A stretch of DNA of 64,000 nt. Source: Shimia marina (lineage in GTDB: Bacteria > Pseudomonadota > Alphaproteobacteria > Rhodobacterales > Rhodobacteraceae). The notes beneath the pieces were generated by a model. The model saw nothing but the letters and a program-made list of their open reading frames with translations, was not told the DNA's origin and did no database searches. Positions within the stretch are counted from its first letter, which is position 1, and each line of letters begins with the position of its first letter. The stretch covers positions 138,881 through 202,880 of the forward strand of contig NZ_CYPW01000017.1 in NCBI RefSeq assembly GCF_001458175.1, read 5' to 3'. Position numbers and translations under genes: made by a program. Positions 9,096 to 17,829 of the stretch are shown here, in pieces.

Positions 9096-9572
9096 TCAAC
9101 CCTCATCAATATGAAGCACAACACGCTGTTCAAATGCGGTGCCATCAAGCGCGGTTGCCTTCATCCGGATATTCCAGTTCCCGGGTGTAAGCTCTTCGCG
9201 CGCGACATAGGCTCTCCCATCGAACTGAAACTCGGGTTCTCGGTCATCTTTGACATGGGTGGCACGTCCAAGCACGGCCTCAAGATTGGTCACCTGAATG
9301 GACTTACCGTCGGCATCTTTGATTGATAGGATCAACAGCCCTCCGGCGGCACGCGCTGAGACATCCCAGCCAAGCGCTTCTTGTGCATCACGACGCTCAT
9401 CGAACTGTTGGCTGGCAACGTAGGAGTTCTTCACCTCCAGTCCGGGAAAGGTCGCAACGGCATTCCACGCCAAAGCCAGGTTCACGGCGATGATCACCCC
9501 AAAGGCTCCCACAAAGATCAGGAGAAAATGAAGTCCTGTAAACTTTTTCTCCGCGCGTTCGTCCGCCATCAT
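9096..9572 (-). CDS. ccoH: cbb3 oxidase assembly protein CcoH (FixH family)
   Basis: A 158-residue protein with a single membrane helix near residues 14-34 followed by a periplasmic domain typical of FixH: GLEVKNSYVASQQFDERRDAQEALGWDV. CcoH binds the forming oxidase and is required for CcoP/CcoN maturation. Its ATG at 9572 overlaps the ccoG stop codon (ATGATG), indicating translational coupling. The next gene, ccoI, follows after three bases. Confidence 0.92.
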   Translation of the reverse strand: MMADERAEKKFTGLHFLLIFVGAFGVIIAVNLALAWNAVATFPGLEVKNSYVASQQFDERRDAQEALGWDVSARAAGGLLILSIKDADGKSIQVTNLEAVLGRATHVKDDREPEFQFDGRAYVAREELTPGNWNIRMKATALDGTAFEQRVVLHIDEG

Positions 9573-10993
9573 TGGGCCTTTCCGTTGAAGATCGTGTCTT
9601 TGTATACCCGGTCACCGTTGCTTACATCTTCAAACCAGAAACGGAACGGAGTTGTCTCACTGTCAGCCGGGAGTGAGCCAGCCGGCGCAATCACATACAC
9701 GCGCTGATTACGCATTTGGTCTGCAGGCACCGGCACCGCTTCGTAAGGCGTGCCCTCAATCTGCACACGCAAAGCCGGGTCACCTTTCAAGGATATTCTG
9801 AACATCCGGTCATCGCCATGTTTGTTCCGCAAGCGCACCTCATAGGTATTGCGAATAGAGCCATCAGACAGCGTGACATATGTCGGGTTACGCACCGGCG
9901 CAACAGTTGCCTCAATGTCTGACCGCAGGAACAGCGCCACAACAAGACCGATACCCACCAAAGACCAAAGCGTAGTGTACATGATGGTTCGCGGTCGGAA
10001 TGCATGTTTCCAGACACTGCGCGGTGGCTCGCCAGAGCGTTCGCGCTCTTCGTCAGACAGAGCCAGATAGTCGATCAGCCCGCGGGGCTTCCCGATTTTT
10101 TCCATGATGTCGTCGCAGGCATCGATACACAGGCCGCAAGTGATGCACTCCATCTGTTGCCCATCACGAATATCGATCCCCATCGGGCAGACATTCACAC
10201 ACGCCATACAGTTGATACAGTCACCCGTTTCGCTCTCTTTGCCTTTCTGGACTTTCCCACGAGGTTCACCGCGCCAATCGCGATAGCCAATTGTCAAAGT
10301 ATCCTCGTCCATCATCGCCGCCTGAATTCTCGGCCAAGGACAGGCATAGATACAGATCTGCTCTCGCGCGAAACCACCAAACAAGAAAGTGGTGAACGTC
10401 AAGATGGCAATGGTTGTGTAGGCAATTGGATGTGCCGCACCCGTTACGAGATTGATCGCTAGAGTGGGGGCATCGGCGAAGTAAAACACCCACGCGCCTC
10501 CGGTGGCCATCGCAATCAACAGCCATGAAATCCATTTCGTAATACGCAGCCGCACCTTGCGAAAATCAAGTTTCTTCTGGCGATGCAAACGCAAACGCGC
10601 ATTCCGATCCCCTTCGATCCATCGCTCCACGAGAATAAACAGATCCGTCCATACGGTTTGTGGACAGGCATAGCCGCACCAGACACGCCCCAAAGCTGAC
10701 GTGAACAGAAACAGCCCCAAGCCAGCCATGATCAGCAAACCGGCAACGAAGTAGAATTCGTGAGGCCAAATTTCGATCATAAAGAAGAAGAAACGACGGT
10801 TTGCCATATCGATCAGAACCGCCTGATCAGGCAGGCTCGGCCCTCGATCCCAGCGCAACCAGGGGGTCAGATAATAGATCCCTAGCGTCACCGCCATAAT
10901 GATCCATTTCATGTTTCGGAAAGCGCCGTTTACGCGCTTGGGGAAGATTGGCTCTCGTGCCGCGTAGAGAGAAGGTGCGGGACTTTTGCTCAC
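9569..10993 (-). CDS. ccoG: cbb3 oxidase accessory iron-sulfur protein CcoG
   Basis: A 474-residue membrane protein of the CcoG/RdxA/FixG family, proposed to reduce Cu(II) to Cu(I) for oxidase assembly. Several hydrophobic segments in the first 220 residues include a heme/metal-type WCGYACPQTVW region; a dicluster ferredoxin domain follows, with cysteines in CINCMACVNVCP and CITCGLCIDACD; the C-terminal part is an immunoglobulin-like periplasmic FixG domain. It is the first gene of ccoGHIS and has an FNR-type site 66-79 bp upstream. Confidence 0.95.
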   Translation of the reverse strand: MSKSPAPSLYAAREPIFPKRVNGAFRNMKWIIMAVTLGIYYLTPWLRWDRGPSLPDQAVLIDMANRRFFFFMIEIWPHEFYFVAGLLIMAGLGLFLFTSALGRVWCGYACPQTVWTDLFILVERWIEGDRNARLRLHRQKKLDFRKVRLRITKWISWLLIAMATGGAWVFYFADAPTLAINLVTGAAHPIAYTTIAILTFTTFLFGGFAREQICIYACPWPRIQAAMMDEDTLTIGYRDWRGEPRGKVQKGKESETGDCINCMACVNVCPMGIDIRDGQQMECITCGLCIDACDDIMEKIGKPRGLIDYLALSDEERERSGEPPRSVWKHAFRPRTIMYTTLWSLVGIGLVVALFLRSDIEATVAPVRNPTYVTLSDGSIRNTYEVRLRNKHGDDRMFRISLKGDPALRVQIEGTPYEAVPVPADQMRNQRVYVIAPAGSLPADSETTPFRFWFEDVSNGDRVYKDTIFNGKAQ

Positions 10994-11058
10994 GGAATCA
11001 CTCGTATGTTGGGAATAGAGTTAGTTCTGTCTTTTCCCAACCCTATCACAACAGAACA

Positions 11059-11072
11059 TTGACATGGGTCAA
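11059..11072. promoter_or_regulatory. FNR/FnrL box upstream of ccoG
   Basis: TTGAC-ATGG-GTCAA, a perfect palindrome in the FNR/FnrL half-site pattern, lies between the end of the AraC-type gene and the start of ccoG. It should couple ccoGHIS expression to low oxygen through the FnrL encoded at 17032-17772. Confidence 0.82.
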
Positions 11073-11125
11073 ATCCCACATCTGTGACTCACCTTTGCGC
11101 CGTCACAGTCGAGTGATGTAAAGGT

Positions 11126-12133
11126 CTACGCCAGTTCCGATTTGAGTGATCCGCGCACCTGCGAAGGTGTCCGCCCTGTCCAGTTTTGGAACGCGCGATA
11201 GAAGGAATTAGGGTCGCGATAACCAAGTAAATAAGCGATTTCTTCGACACTCATCCCATCTTGCCCCAAGTAGTGAAGTGACAGGTCAGAACGCGTTTTG
11301 TCTAGGATCGACTGAAAAGTCATTCCCTCGGAACTCAGATATCGCTGAAGGCTGCGACGGCTTGTCACAAGTCGCGCGCATACCGCATCTACGGATGCTT
11401 GGCCGGCTGGCAGCAGCTCCAAAAGAGCGTTCCTCACACGCACAGACATGGATGTATTTCGGTTCTGCTCTGCCAACTGGCGTTGCAATTCCCGCCGAAA
11501 GCCTGCCCACAGCTGGCGGTTTTCCGAAACCAAAGGACGGTGGGCATCTTCTTTTGTAAGGGTCAACCGGGGCACACGGCACAATACTGCCCTGCGCCCA
11601 AAATACCGATCATAGACATCCTGGTGCTCGATCAGCTCTGGCACGCCAACTTCCACGGGCAAAAGATCCACGCCAGTAAATGTTCTACACAGCTCCAGAA
11701 AATACACCATTTCAAAAGCAGCCATGCATTCTGGTATCTTCAACTTGGGGTCTATCACGTGAAGTTCCATCGCCACATGGCGATCGCTCTCTATCACCGC
11801 AAGCCTAACTGGAGCCACCAACGGCTTGAAAACGGACAACCTTTCCAGCCCAACAGCGATATTCGGAGAGCATGAAAATGCGAAAACAGCCGGGATGAAA
11901 GGACCTTGCGCCATGGTTCTTGCCATCGTGATCGCGATCTCAGGATCGTTTGCTTCATCCGCGATGGCTTGCCACAGCAGAAAAAACTGTTCCGCAGTCA
12001 GCCCCCGGTGGTCAATCTCGAAAAGGTCCGAAGGCAACCCGCACCGCTTCAGCACACGCTCCACAGAAATACCGACAGCTTCCAGCACCTTGGGAGTCGA
12101 TTTATGTGCATGATATCGGGGGTGTTTCTGCAT
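11126..12133 (-). CDS. AraC-family transcriptional regulator
   Basis: A 335-residue regulator. Residues about 15-200 form the PF12625-type ligand-binding domain ('arabinose-binding domain of AraC' in OruR/ArgR-like proteins); residues about 230-330 hold two helix-turn-helix motifs, the second in SVEEIAYLLGYRDPNSFYRAFQNWTGRTPSQVR. Start at ATG 12133 with AAAGAGG upstream. It sits between ccoP and ccoG on the same strand, an unusual break in the cco cluster, and an FNR-type box lies 240 bp upstream. Its ligand and targets cannot be read from the sequence. Confidence 0.9.
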   Translation of the reverse strand: MQKHPRYHAHKSTPKVLEAVGISVERVLKRCGLPSDLFEIDHRGLTAEQFFLLWQAIADEANDPEIAITMARTMAQGPFIPAVFAFSCSPNIAVGLERLSVFKPLVAPVRLAVIESDRHVAMELHVIDPKLKIPECMAAFEMVYFLELCRTFTGVDLLPVEVGVPELIEHQDVYDRYFGRRAVLCRVPRLTLTKEDAHRPLVSENRQLWAGFRRELQRQLAEQNRNTSMSVRVRNALLELLPAGQASVDAVCARLVTSRRSLQRYLSSEGMTFQSILDKTRSDLSLHYLGQDGMSVEEIAYLLGYRDPNSFYRAFQNWTGRTPSQVRGSLKSELA

Positions 12134-12372
12134 CGCGGCCTCTTTGGGTTCGCTTGCAATGTAAGAGCAAGGGCCACGCAAACCAAGAGCACGCACAATC
12201 AGCAATTAGACTGAGATGGGAGTTGCGGGTGCCGATCCTTCCAGGAAACGCGCGAACAGGACGGACTGACCGGCACCCAATACCTTGGTGAACAAACACC
12301 CAGGCAACGGACAGCGGCGATTGCTTCGCGCTGCCCTTAGATAGAGACTAGCAACTTTGCATCTCAACCAAC
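12134..12372. other. Long 5' region of the AraC-type gene
   Basis: No convincing gene is visible here. It would be the leader of the AraC-type gene if transcription starts below the FNR box. It holds an 8-bp inverted repeat, GGGTGCCG at 12227-12234 and its complement at 12271-12278, with a 36-base loop. A short open frame (12102-12299, minus) has no ribosome binding site and overlaps the regulator gene. Confidence 0.5.
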
Positions 12373-12386
12373 TTGATCTTGGTCAA
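12373..12386. promoter_or_regulatory. FNR/FnrL box upstream of the AraC-type gene
   Basis: TTGAT-CTTG-GTCAA matches the FNR half-sites at nine of ten fixed positions. There is no plus-strand gene downstream, so the likely target is the minus-strand AraC-type gene. At the spacing expected for a class II site, the minus strand reads TAGTCT (12345-12350), a weak -10 candidate. Confidence 0.72.
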
Positions 12387-12427
12387 GTAAGTGCCGTTTT
12401 TCCGAGAAACCTTCACACTGGGCCAAA

Positions 12428-12460
12428 GAAAAAGCCGCCCCAACATCTGGGACGGCTGTT
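12428..12460 (-). terminator. Terminator of ccoNOQP
   Basis: Minus-strand hairpin AGCCGTCCC/GGGGCGGCT with a seven-base loop, followed by TTTTT. It lies 22 bp past the ccoP stop codon, separating ccoNOQP from the AraC-type gene. Confidence 0.85.
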
Positions 12461-12481
12461 TCTTTAAAATGGACTTGCGAT

Positions 12482-13363
12482 TTACTCGCCGCCACCAAGC
12501 TGGTGCACATAGGCCGACACAGCTCGCACTTGTGCCTCGGTCAAGCGGCCCGCAGACGAAGCGTCACGCGACCAAGGTGGCATCACGCCATAGCGGCTGT
12601 AGGTGACTGTTTCTTTGAGAGTGTCGTAGTCTCCCCCATAGAGCCAGATCGCATCCACAAGGTTTGGCGCCCCTTGTTCACGGTCACCAGTGCCATCTTC
12701 CATGTGGCATGCAGAGCAGTTGTCTTCGTAGACGACCGCGCCCGCAGCAACCAAAGACGGATCAGGAGCTTCACCAGACAAGGACATCACGAAATTCACA
12801 ACCTGATCGATCTCTTCTTTTTCAAGAAGTTCACCAAAGGCAGGCATTTCAGAATAACGCGCATCGTCGTCATCTTCGTTGCGGATGCCGTGGCTGATCG
12901 TTGTATAAATCGCCTCGATGTCACCACCCCAGAGCCAGTCATTGTCCAGAAGGTTTGGATAGCCTTTGGCACCCGCCGCCCCTGAACCGTGACATTGTGC
13001 ACACCAGGTTTTGAACACTGCAGACCCGGCAGACACCGCATAAGGCCCCAATTCGGGATCAGATGCGATTTCTGTCAATTCAGCCGCTTCCAGCTTTGCG
13101 TTGATCGGCGCAAGCTTGTCCTCGGCTTCCTTAAGGTCGGCGGCAATGATCGCCCGTGTGGACCACCCCATGACACCTGCGGTTGCATTGCTGATGCCCG
13201 GCCATGCTGGATAGGCGATAGTGTAACCAATGCCCCACACAATCGTGGCGTAGAACACCCACAGCCACCAACGCGGCAAAGGATTGTTGAACTCTTCGAT
13301 GCCGTCCCACTCGTGACCAGTGGTGCTCGGATCGTTGTCAAACTTCTTTGGTGCTTTGCTCAT
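12482..13363 (-). CDS. ccoP: cbb3 cytochrome c oxidase subunit III, diheme cytochrome c
   Basis: A 293-residue membrane-anchored diheme cytochrome that passes electrons from the bc1 complex or soluble cytochromes to CcoO/CcoN. One or two hydrophobic segments lie near residues 31-68 ([20 protein letters not shown]), and the periplasmic part has two heme sites, CAQCH at 121-125 and CSACH at 216-220, each followed by an axial-ligand region ([14 protein letters not shown]). Its ATG overlaps the ccoQ stop by four bases. It is the last gene of ccoNOQP. Confidence 0.97.
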   Translation of the reverse strand: MSKAPKKFDNDPSTTGHEWDGIEEFNNPLPRWWLWVFYATIVWGIGYTIAYPAWPGISNATAGVMGWSTRAIIAADLKEAEDKLAPINAKLEAAELTEIASDPELGPYAVSAGSAVFKTWCAQCHGSGAAGAKGYPNLLDNDWLWGGDIEAIYTTISHGIRNEDDDDARYSEMPAFGELLEKEEIDQVVNFVMSLSGEAPDPSLVAAGAVVYEDNCSACHMEDGTGDREQGAPNLVDAIWLYGGDYDTLKETVTYSRYGVMPPWSRDASSAGRLTEAQVRAVSAYVHQLGGGE

Positions 13364-13545
13364 GTCCGCGCCTCCTCATTCGTGGCGGGTTTGTCTTCAT
13401 GGCGGAACGGGATGTTGGCTGTGTCGCGGTACTCCTTGGTTGCGCCTGGGCGAAATACCCAGAACACAATGGCCATGAAGAACAGGAACAGGAACAAAAG
13501 CATCCAGCTGTCCGCAAACTCGCGCAGTAAGGAATAGGTTTCCAT
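13360..13545 (-). CDS. ccoQ: cbb3 oxidase small subunit CcoQ
   Basis: A 61-residue single-span protein, [14 protein letters not shown] at its start, with a helix near residues 14-32 and a charged C-terminus. CcoQ stabilises the oxidase, especially in the presence of O2. The ATG at 13545 is used, with GGAGGGG upstream; the in-frame TTG just before it is less likely. It sits 12 bp after ccoO and overlaps ccoP by four bases. Confidence 0.93.
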   Translation of the reverse strand: METYSLLREFADSWMLLFLFLFFMAIVFWVFRPGATKEYRDTANIPFRHEDKPATNEEART

Positions 13546-13557
13546 CAATTCCCCTCC

Positions 13558-14289
13558 TTAACGAGATGCCACTGGGGTGAAGGTCGAGAAATCAACCAAA
13601 GTACCCAGCATTTGAAGATAAGCGATCAGTGCATCTGCTTCCGTCAGATAGGACTGCCCGTCGAAGTTGCGCACGACCACGCTGTCTTCTCCGTAACGCT
13701 CCAAAAGACCATCATAGTCGCTGTCCGGATCTGCCTGCGCCGCAAAGTCGGCCTGCGCATTGATCACCATCTCCTCGGTGTATGGCACACCAAGCAGAGC
13801 CTGCGTTGACATCAGATCACCGATGTACTTGCCGTCGATCTTTGCGTTTTCCAGGAAGCCGTATTTCGGCATCACAGATTCAGGCACAACCGCTTGAGGA
13901 TCACGCAGGTGGTCCACATGCCAGTCATCCGAGTAGCGTCCACCAACCCGTGCAAGGTCTGGCCCTGTACGTTTGGAGCCCCACTGGAACGGGTGGTCAT
14001 ATTTGGACTCTGCCGCCAGAGAATAGTGACCGTACCGCTCAACTTCATCGCGCATCGGACGGATCATCTGACTGTGGCACACATAACAGCCTTCGCGGAT
14101 ATAAATCTCACGACCTGCCAGTTCCAAAGGCGTGTAGGGACGCATTCCTTCCACGTCTTCGATTGTGTTTTCCAGCCAGAAAAGCGGAGCGATTTGCACG
14201 ATGCCACCGATGGTCACAACCAAGAAGCTGCATACAAGCAAGAGGGTCGCGTTGGTCTCGAGGATCTTATGTTTGTCGAGAATAGCCAT
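13558..14289 (-). CDS. ccoO: cbb3 cytochrome c oxidase subunit II, monoheme cytochrome c
   Basis: A 243-residue membrane-anchored cytochrome c. A hydrophobic anchor lies at about residues 13-38, and one heme-binding CYVCH at 68-72, with the conserved [22 protein letters not shown] region after it. It transfers electrons between CcoP and the CcoN heme b. It lies 15 bp after ccoN and 12 bp before ccoQ in ccoNOQP order. Confidence 0.97.
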   Translation of the reverse strand: MAILDKHKILETNATLLLVCSFLVVTIGGIVQIAPLFWLENTIEDVEGMRPYTPLELAGREIYIREGCYVCHSQMIRPMRDEVERYGHYSLAAESKYDHPFQWGSKRTGPDLARVGGRYSDDWHVDHLRDPQAVVPESVMPKYGFLENAKIDGKYIGDLMSTQALLGVPYTEEMVINAQADFAAQADPDSDYDGLLERYGEDSVVVRNFDGQSYLTEADALIAYLQMLGTLVDFSTFTPVASR

Positions 14290-14304
14290 AGCTGCCGGCC
14301 CTCC

Positions 14305-15906
14305 TTATTCAGCCGGGACTGCGACGGTGAGGCTGGCCTCTTTGGCCGGTGCCTTACGCACAGTCATCCACAGGTTGAAGCACATGATGATGGAGCCTGC
14401 GAGGAACATCACACCGCCCAGACCACGCACCACATACATTGGGAACTTCGCTGCCACAGTGTCGGCAAAGCTGTTCACCAGGAAGCCATTGGCATCCACT
14501 TCACGCCACATCAGACCTTCCATAATGCCGGTCACCCACATGGAGGCCGCATAGAGGACGATGCCGATAGTCGCGAGCCAGAAGTGCCAGCTGACAAGTT
14601 GCAGAGAATACAGACGCTCACGTTTCCAAAGCACAGGCACAAGGAAGTACAACGCGCCGAAAGTGATCATACCGTTCCAACCAAGCGCACCAGAGTGCAC
14701 GTGACCAATGGTCCAGTCGGTGTAGTGGCTCAAAGAATTCACCGCGCGGATGGACATCATCGGGCCTTCGAAGGTGGACATGCCGTAGAAACCCACAGAG
14801 ATCACCATCATACGGATCACCGGGTCCGTGCGCAGCTTATCCCAAGCGCCAGACAGCGTCATCAGACCGTTGATCATACCACCCCAGCTTGGCATCCACA
14901 GAACGATGGAGAAAACCATGCCCAGTGTCGAAGCCCAGTCAGGCAGTGCGGTATAATGCAGGTGGTGTGGACCCGCCCAGATATACAGGAAGATCAGCGC
15001 CCAGAAGTGGATGATCGACAGTTTGTAGGAGAACACCGGACGTTCGGCCTGCTTCGGAATGAAGTAGTACATCATACCCAAGAAGCCCGCGGTCAGGAAG
15101 AAGCCCACAGCATTGTGGCCATACCACCACTGCACCATGGCATCCTGTACACCGGCCCAAACGATCACGGATTTGGACCCAAAGATCGACACAGGGATGG
15201 TCATATTGTTCACCAAGTGCAGCATCGCCACAGTCACGATAAACGCCAGGAAGAACCAGTTGGCCACATAGATATGCGGCTCTTTACGCTTGATGACTGT
15301 GCCAAGGAAAACGGCCAGATAAGCAACCCAGACAACCGTCAACCAGAGGTCAACGTACCATTCAGGCTCCGCGTATTCTTTGGATTGGGTGCCGCCCAAA
15401 AGGTAGCCTGTTGCTGCCAGAACGATAAAAAGCTGATAGCCCCAAAAAACGAACCAAGCCAGATTGCCGCCCCAAAGACGCGCCGCGCTGGTGCGCTGCA
15501 CAACATAGAAAGACGTCGCCAGAAGTGCATTGCCACCGAAGGCAAAAATCACAGCGGAAGTGTGGAGTGGGCGGAGGCGGCCAAAGTTGGCATAGCCCTG
15601 CGCCCAATCAAAGTTGAGCACCGGAAACGCCAACTGAAACGCGATAAACACGCCTGCCAGAAAGCCCACAACGCCCCAAAAGGCGGTAGCAATGACCCCG
15701 AACCGGATCACATCATCCATGTACTCGTCCTGCGGATGCACGACTTTCGTGCCAACCCCCCGCAGAACCCAAATAAACAGCCCAAAGGACACGCCCGCGA
15801 TTAGGAGGGCGTGTACCATATAAGCCAAATCACGCGCGTAGTTGGCCGCAATCATCGCAAAGAATGTGATGAGGCCAAGCGCGATCAGCTTGAAGTAATT
15901 TACCAT
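14305..15906 (-). CDS. ccoN: cbb3 cytochrome c oxidase subunit I
   Basis: The catalytic heme-copper subunit of the high-affinity C-type oxidase that reduces O2 to water and pumps protons. The 533-residue product has about 12 membrane helices, with conserved histidine segments such as [14 protein letters not shown] (low-spin heme ligand), [16 protein letters not shown] (CuB/Tyr-His region) and the [11 protein letters not shown] pair, then [12 protein letters not shown]. It is first in ccoNOQP and has a perfect FNR box 93-106 bp upstream, in the space shared with the divergent stress protein gene. Confidence 0.98.
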   Translation of the reverse strand: MVNYFKLIALGLITFFAMIAANYARDLAYMVHALLIAGVSFGLFIWVLRGVGTKVVHPQDEYMDDVIRFGVIATAFWGVVGFLAGVFIAFQLAFPVLNFDWAQGYANFGRLRPLHTSAVIFAFGGNALLATSFYVVQRTSAARLWGGNLAWFVFWGYQLFIVLAATGYLLGGTQSKEYAEPEWYVDLWLTVVWVAYLAVFLGTVIKRKEPHIYVANWFFLAFIVTVAMLHLVNNMTIPVSIFGSKSVIVWAGVQDAMVQWWYGHNAVGFFLTAGFLGMMYYFIPKQAERPVFSYKLSIIHFWALIFLYIWAGPHHLHYTALPDWASTLGMVFSIVLWMPSWGGMINGLMTLSGAWDKLRTDPVIRMMVISVGFYGMSTFEGPMMSIRAVNSLSHYTDWTIGHVHSGALGWNGMITFGALYFLVPVLWKRERLYSLQLVSWHFWLATIGIVLYAASMWVTGIMEGLMWREVDANGFLVNSFADTVAAKFPMYVVRGLGGVMFLAGSIIMCFNLWMTVRKAPAKEASLTVAVPAE

Positions 15907-15998
15907 TTCGCGTCCCTTCGTCTTGCTGGACCTGATTCTTGCAGGCCCTAAGCTGATTTAGACTGATCGTGTTTTGATCTTGCCGCGACACAACCGCC

Positions 15999-16012
15999 TT
16001 GATCTGCATCAA
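15999..16012. promoter_or_regulatory. FNR/FnrL box between ccoN and the usp gene
   Basis: TTGAT-CTGC-ATCAA is an exact match to the FNR consensus palindrome. It lies 93-106 bp upstream of ccoN and about 114 bp upstream of the divergent universal stress protein gene, so it can serve either promoter. Confidence 0.88.
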
Positions 16013-16125
16013 GGAAAGAAAAGACCCATGCCGCTGTATTGGCTGGCAGACGGGCGGCTTGCACTACAATCAGATCAGCAAAGTCGTATCTAAAATACAT
16101 CTCTTAATATCACGGGTAGGTGACA

Positions 16126-16965
16126 ATGGACTACAGATCTTTGCTTTGCGTCCTCACGGACTCAGACTTCGCAAAGGCGCCACTTGCACAGGGTGTCGCT
16201 CTGGCCGAGACACAAGATGCACACCTTGATGTACTGGCGCTGGGAGTCGATCGCTCTCAAACAGGCTATTTTTACGCAGGCGCAGATGCGATGCTGATGC
16301 AAGAGATGTTGCGGCGGGCGCGCGATGAAGCCGAGGCCATCCAGCAAACTGCAACAGAAGCATTGAGCGTGACAAACATTCGTTGGGGGTGTGATACCGG
16401 CGTTGCGCAGATCGCGGACCTTGGACGTCACGTCGCAGCACGTGCGCGTTTTGCCGATTTGGTGATTCTCCCCAAACCCTACGGGAAAACACAGGGCACC
16501 GAGCTGGAGCCCACTTTGGAAGCCGCGCTTTTTGAGGGACAAGCCCCTGTTCTGATGGTGCCCGAAGCTGCCGCCCCAATCACCACCCCCAAAACAATCT
16601 CGATCGGATGGAACGAAAGTGCGGAAGCTTTAGTCGCGACCCGCGCAGCGCTGCCCTTCCTGAAAGCGGCAGATGTGGTGCATGTGGTCGTCATCGACCC
16701 TCCGACCCATGGGCCGAACAGATCCGACCCCGGCGGTCTTCTTTCACAATTCCTGTCGCGCCACGGTGTACGCGTTGAGGTCGACGTACTGTCCAAAACA
16801 CAGCCACGGATCTCTGACGTGCTGCTACGTCACGCGACCGACACAAAAACCGACATGATCGTGATGGGGGCCTATGGGCATTCGCGTTTCCGCGAGGCCA
16901 TTCTGGGTGGAGCCACGCGCAATATGCTGGAACAGGCAAACATCCCCGTATTCCTAGCGCACTGA
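16126..16965 (+). CDS. Universal stress protein with two UspA domains
   Basis: A 279-residue tandem UspA protein. The first domain (about 1-140) is degenerate; the second (about 150-279) has the ATP-binding pattern GAYGHSRFREAILGGATRNML. Tandem Usp proteins near cbb3 and fnr genes are often low-oxygen induced. Start at ATG 16126 with AGGTG upstream; a GTG at 16120 is possible. It is divergent from ccoN across the FNR box and convergent with fnrL. Its precise role is unknown. Confidence 0.9.
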   Translation: MDYRSLLCVLTDSDFAKAPLAQGVALAETQDAHLDVLALGVDRSQTGYFYAGADAMLMQEMLRRARDEAEAIQQTATEALSVTNIRWGCDTGVAQIADLGRHVAARARFADLVILPKPYGKTQGTELEPTLEAALFEGQAPVLMVPEAAAPITTPKTISIGWNESAEALVATRAALPFLKAADVVHVVVIDPPTHGPNRSDPGGLLSQFLSRHGVRVEVDVLSKTQPRISDVLLRHATDTKTDMIVMGAYGHSRFREAILGGATRNMLEQANIPVFLAH

Positions 16966-16977
16966 TAAGTGAACAGA

Positions 16978-17007
16978 AAACAAGGGCGCTCTTGAGCGCC
17001 TTTGTTT
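16978..17007. terminator. Bidirectional terminator between usp and fnrL
   Basis: Arms at 16978-16991 and 16994-17007 are complementary over 14 positions with one G-T wobble; A-rich and T-rich ends lie on both sides. It fits the ends of two convergent genes. Confidence 0.8.
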
Positions 17008-17031
17008 CAACCAAACCTCTATACTTGAGCC

Positions 17032-17772
17032 TCAGGCCATCAGGCCGCCATCACTGTCGTCACCCGCTTCATCCAAAAGACGCTGGAAGCTTGGCACCGT
17101 CACATGACGTTTGCCTTCCAATTCGATCACACCATCTCGCTTGAGCGCTGACATCTGGCGACTCACGGTCTCAAGCGTCAGTCCGAGATAGTCGGCCATG
17201 GCTTCACGGGTCAGCGGCAAGTCGAACACCATCTTCCCGGAAATACCCTCAAGCTTCAGCGATGCATCGCGACGGCCAATGATCGACAATAGGCTCGCAA
17301 TCTTTTCTCGCGCAGTTTTGCGCCCCAGCACCAGCATCCACTCACGTGCTGCGTCCAATTCGTCCAGCGTCATCTCTAGCAGTCTTTGAGCGACATGAGG
17401 GGTTTCGCTGATCATCTTTTCAAAGGGTTTGCGGCGGAAGCAGCACATGACCAAATCCGTCGTCGCCACCACATCATAGCTCGCACTCTCACGCCCTGGG
17501 CGCCCAACAAAGTCGCTCGGTAGCAAGAGGCCAACCATCTGCGTCCGACCATCTTCCATCGTTTGTGTCAAAGACGCGATGCCTGAAACCACCGATCCAA
17601 CAAACTCCATACGATCACCAGACCAAATCACGGTTTGGCCGGCCTCAAAGCTCCTGTAGTATTTGATCGCTTCGAGCTGCTCGAGTTCGCCCGCATCACA
17701 GCGCGCACAGACGGCGCGGTGCTGGATTGGACAATTTTCACAACCAATGGACAGGTTCAAAATTTCATTCAT
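17032..17772 (-). CDS. fnrL: Oxygen-sensing Crp/Fnr regulator FnrL
   Basis: A 246-residue FNR protein. Cysteines at 11, 14, 22 and 25, plus Cys110/111, provide the ligands expected for an oxygen-labile [4Fe-4S] cluster. A cyclic-nucleotide-type beta-roll spans about 35-150, a dimerisation helix follows, and the HTH reads LTREAMADYLGLTLETVSRQMSAL, with the E..SR recognition residues for TTGAT half-sites. An FNR box lies 21-34 bp upstream of its start, in the space shared with hemN, suggesting autoregulation. Four or five matching boxes occur in this window. Confidence 0.95.
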   Translation of the reverse strand: MNEILNLSIGCENCPIQHRAVCARCDAGELEQLEAIKYYRSFEAGQTVIWSGDRMEFVGSVVSGIASLTQTMEDGRTQMVGLLLPSDFVGRPGRESASYDVVATTDLVMCCFRRKPFEKMISETPHVAQRLLEMTLDELDAAREWMLVLGRKTAREKIASLLSIIGRRDASLKLEGISGKMVFDLPLTREAMADYLGLTLETVSRQMSALKRDGVIELEGKRHVTVPSFQRLLDEAGDDSDGGLMA

Positions 17773-17792
17773 GATCTGGCTCGCATACCGAC

Positions 17793-17806
17793 TTGATCTG
17801 GGTCAA
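17793..17806. promoter_or_regulatory. FNR/FnrL box between fnrL and hemN
   Basis: TTGAT-CTGG-GTCAA lies in the 57-bp space between two divergent genes. Its centre is about 27 bp from the fnrL start, a position better suited to repression of fnrL, and 30-42 bp from the hemN start candidates, near the activating -41.5 position if hemN mRNA starts at its ATG. Confidence 0.82.
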
Positions 17807-17829
17807 AGGCGCACTTGTAACTCATCTTT

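Noticed and set aside
13894-15804. 636-codon open frame on the plus strand
   Set aside because: It lies antisense to ccoO and ccoN, which are unmistakable; its His/Arg/Gln-rich translation is the usual shadow of a GC-rich gene.
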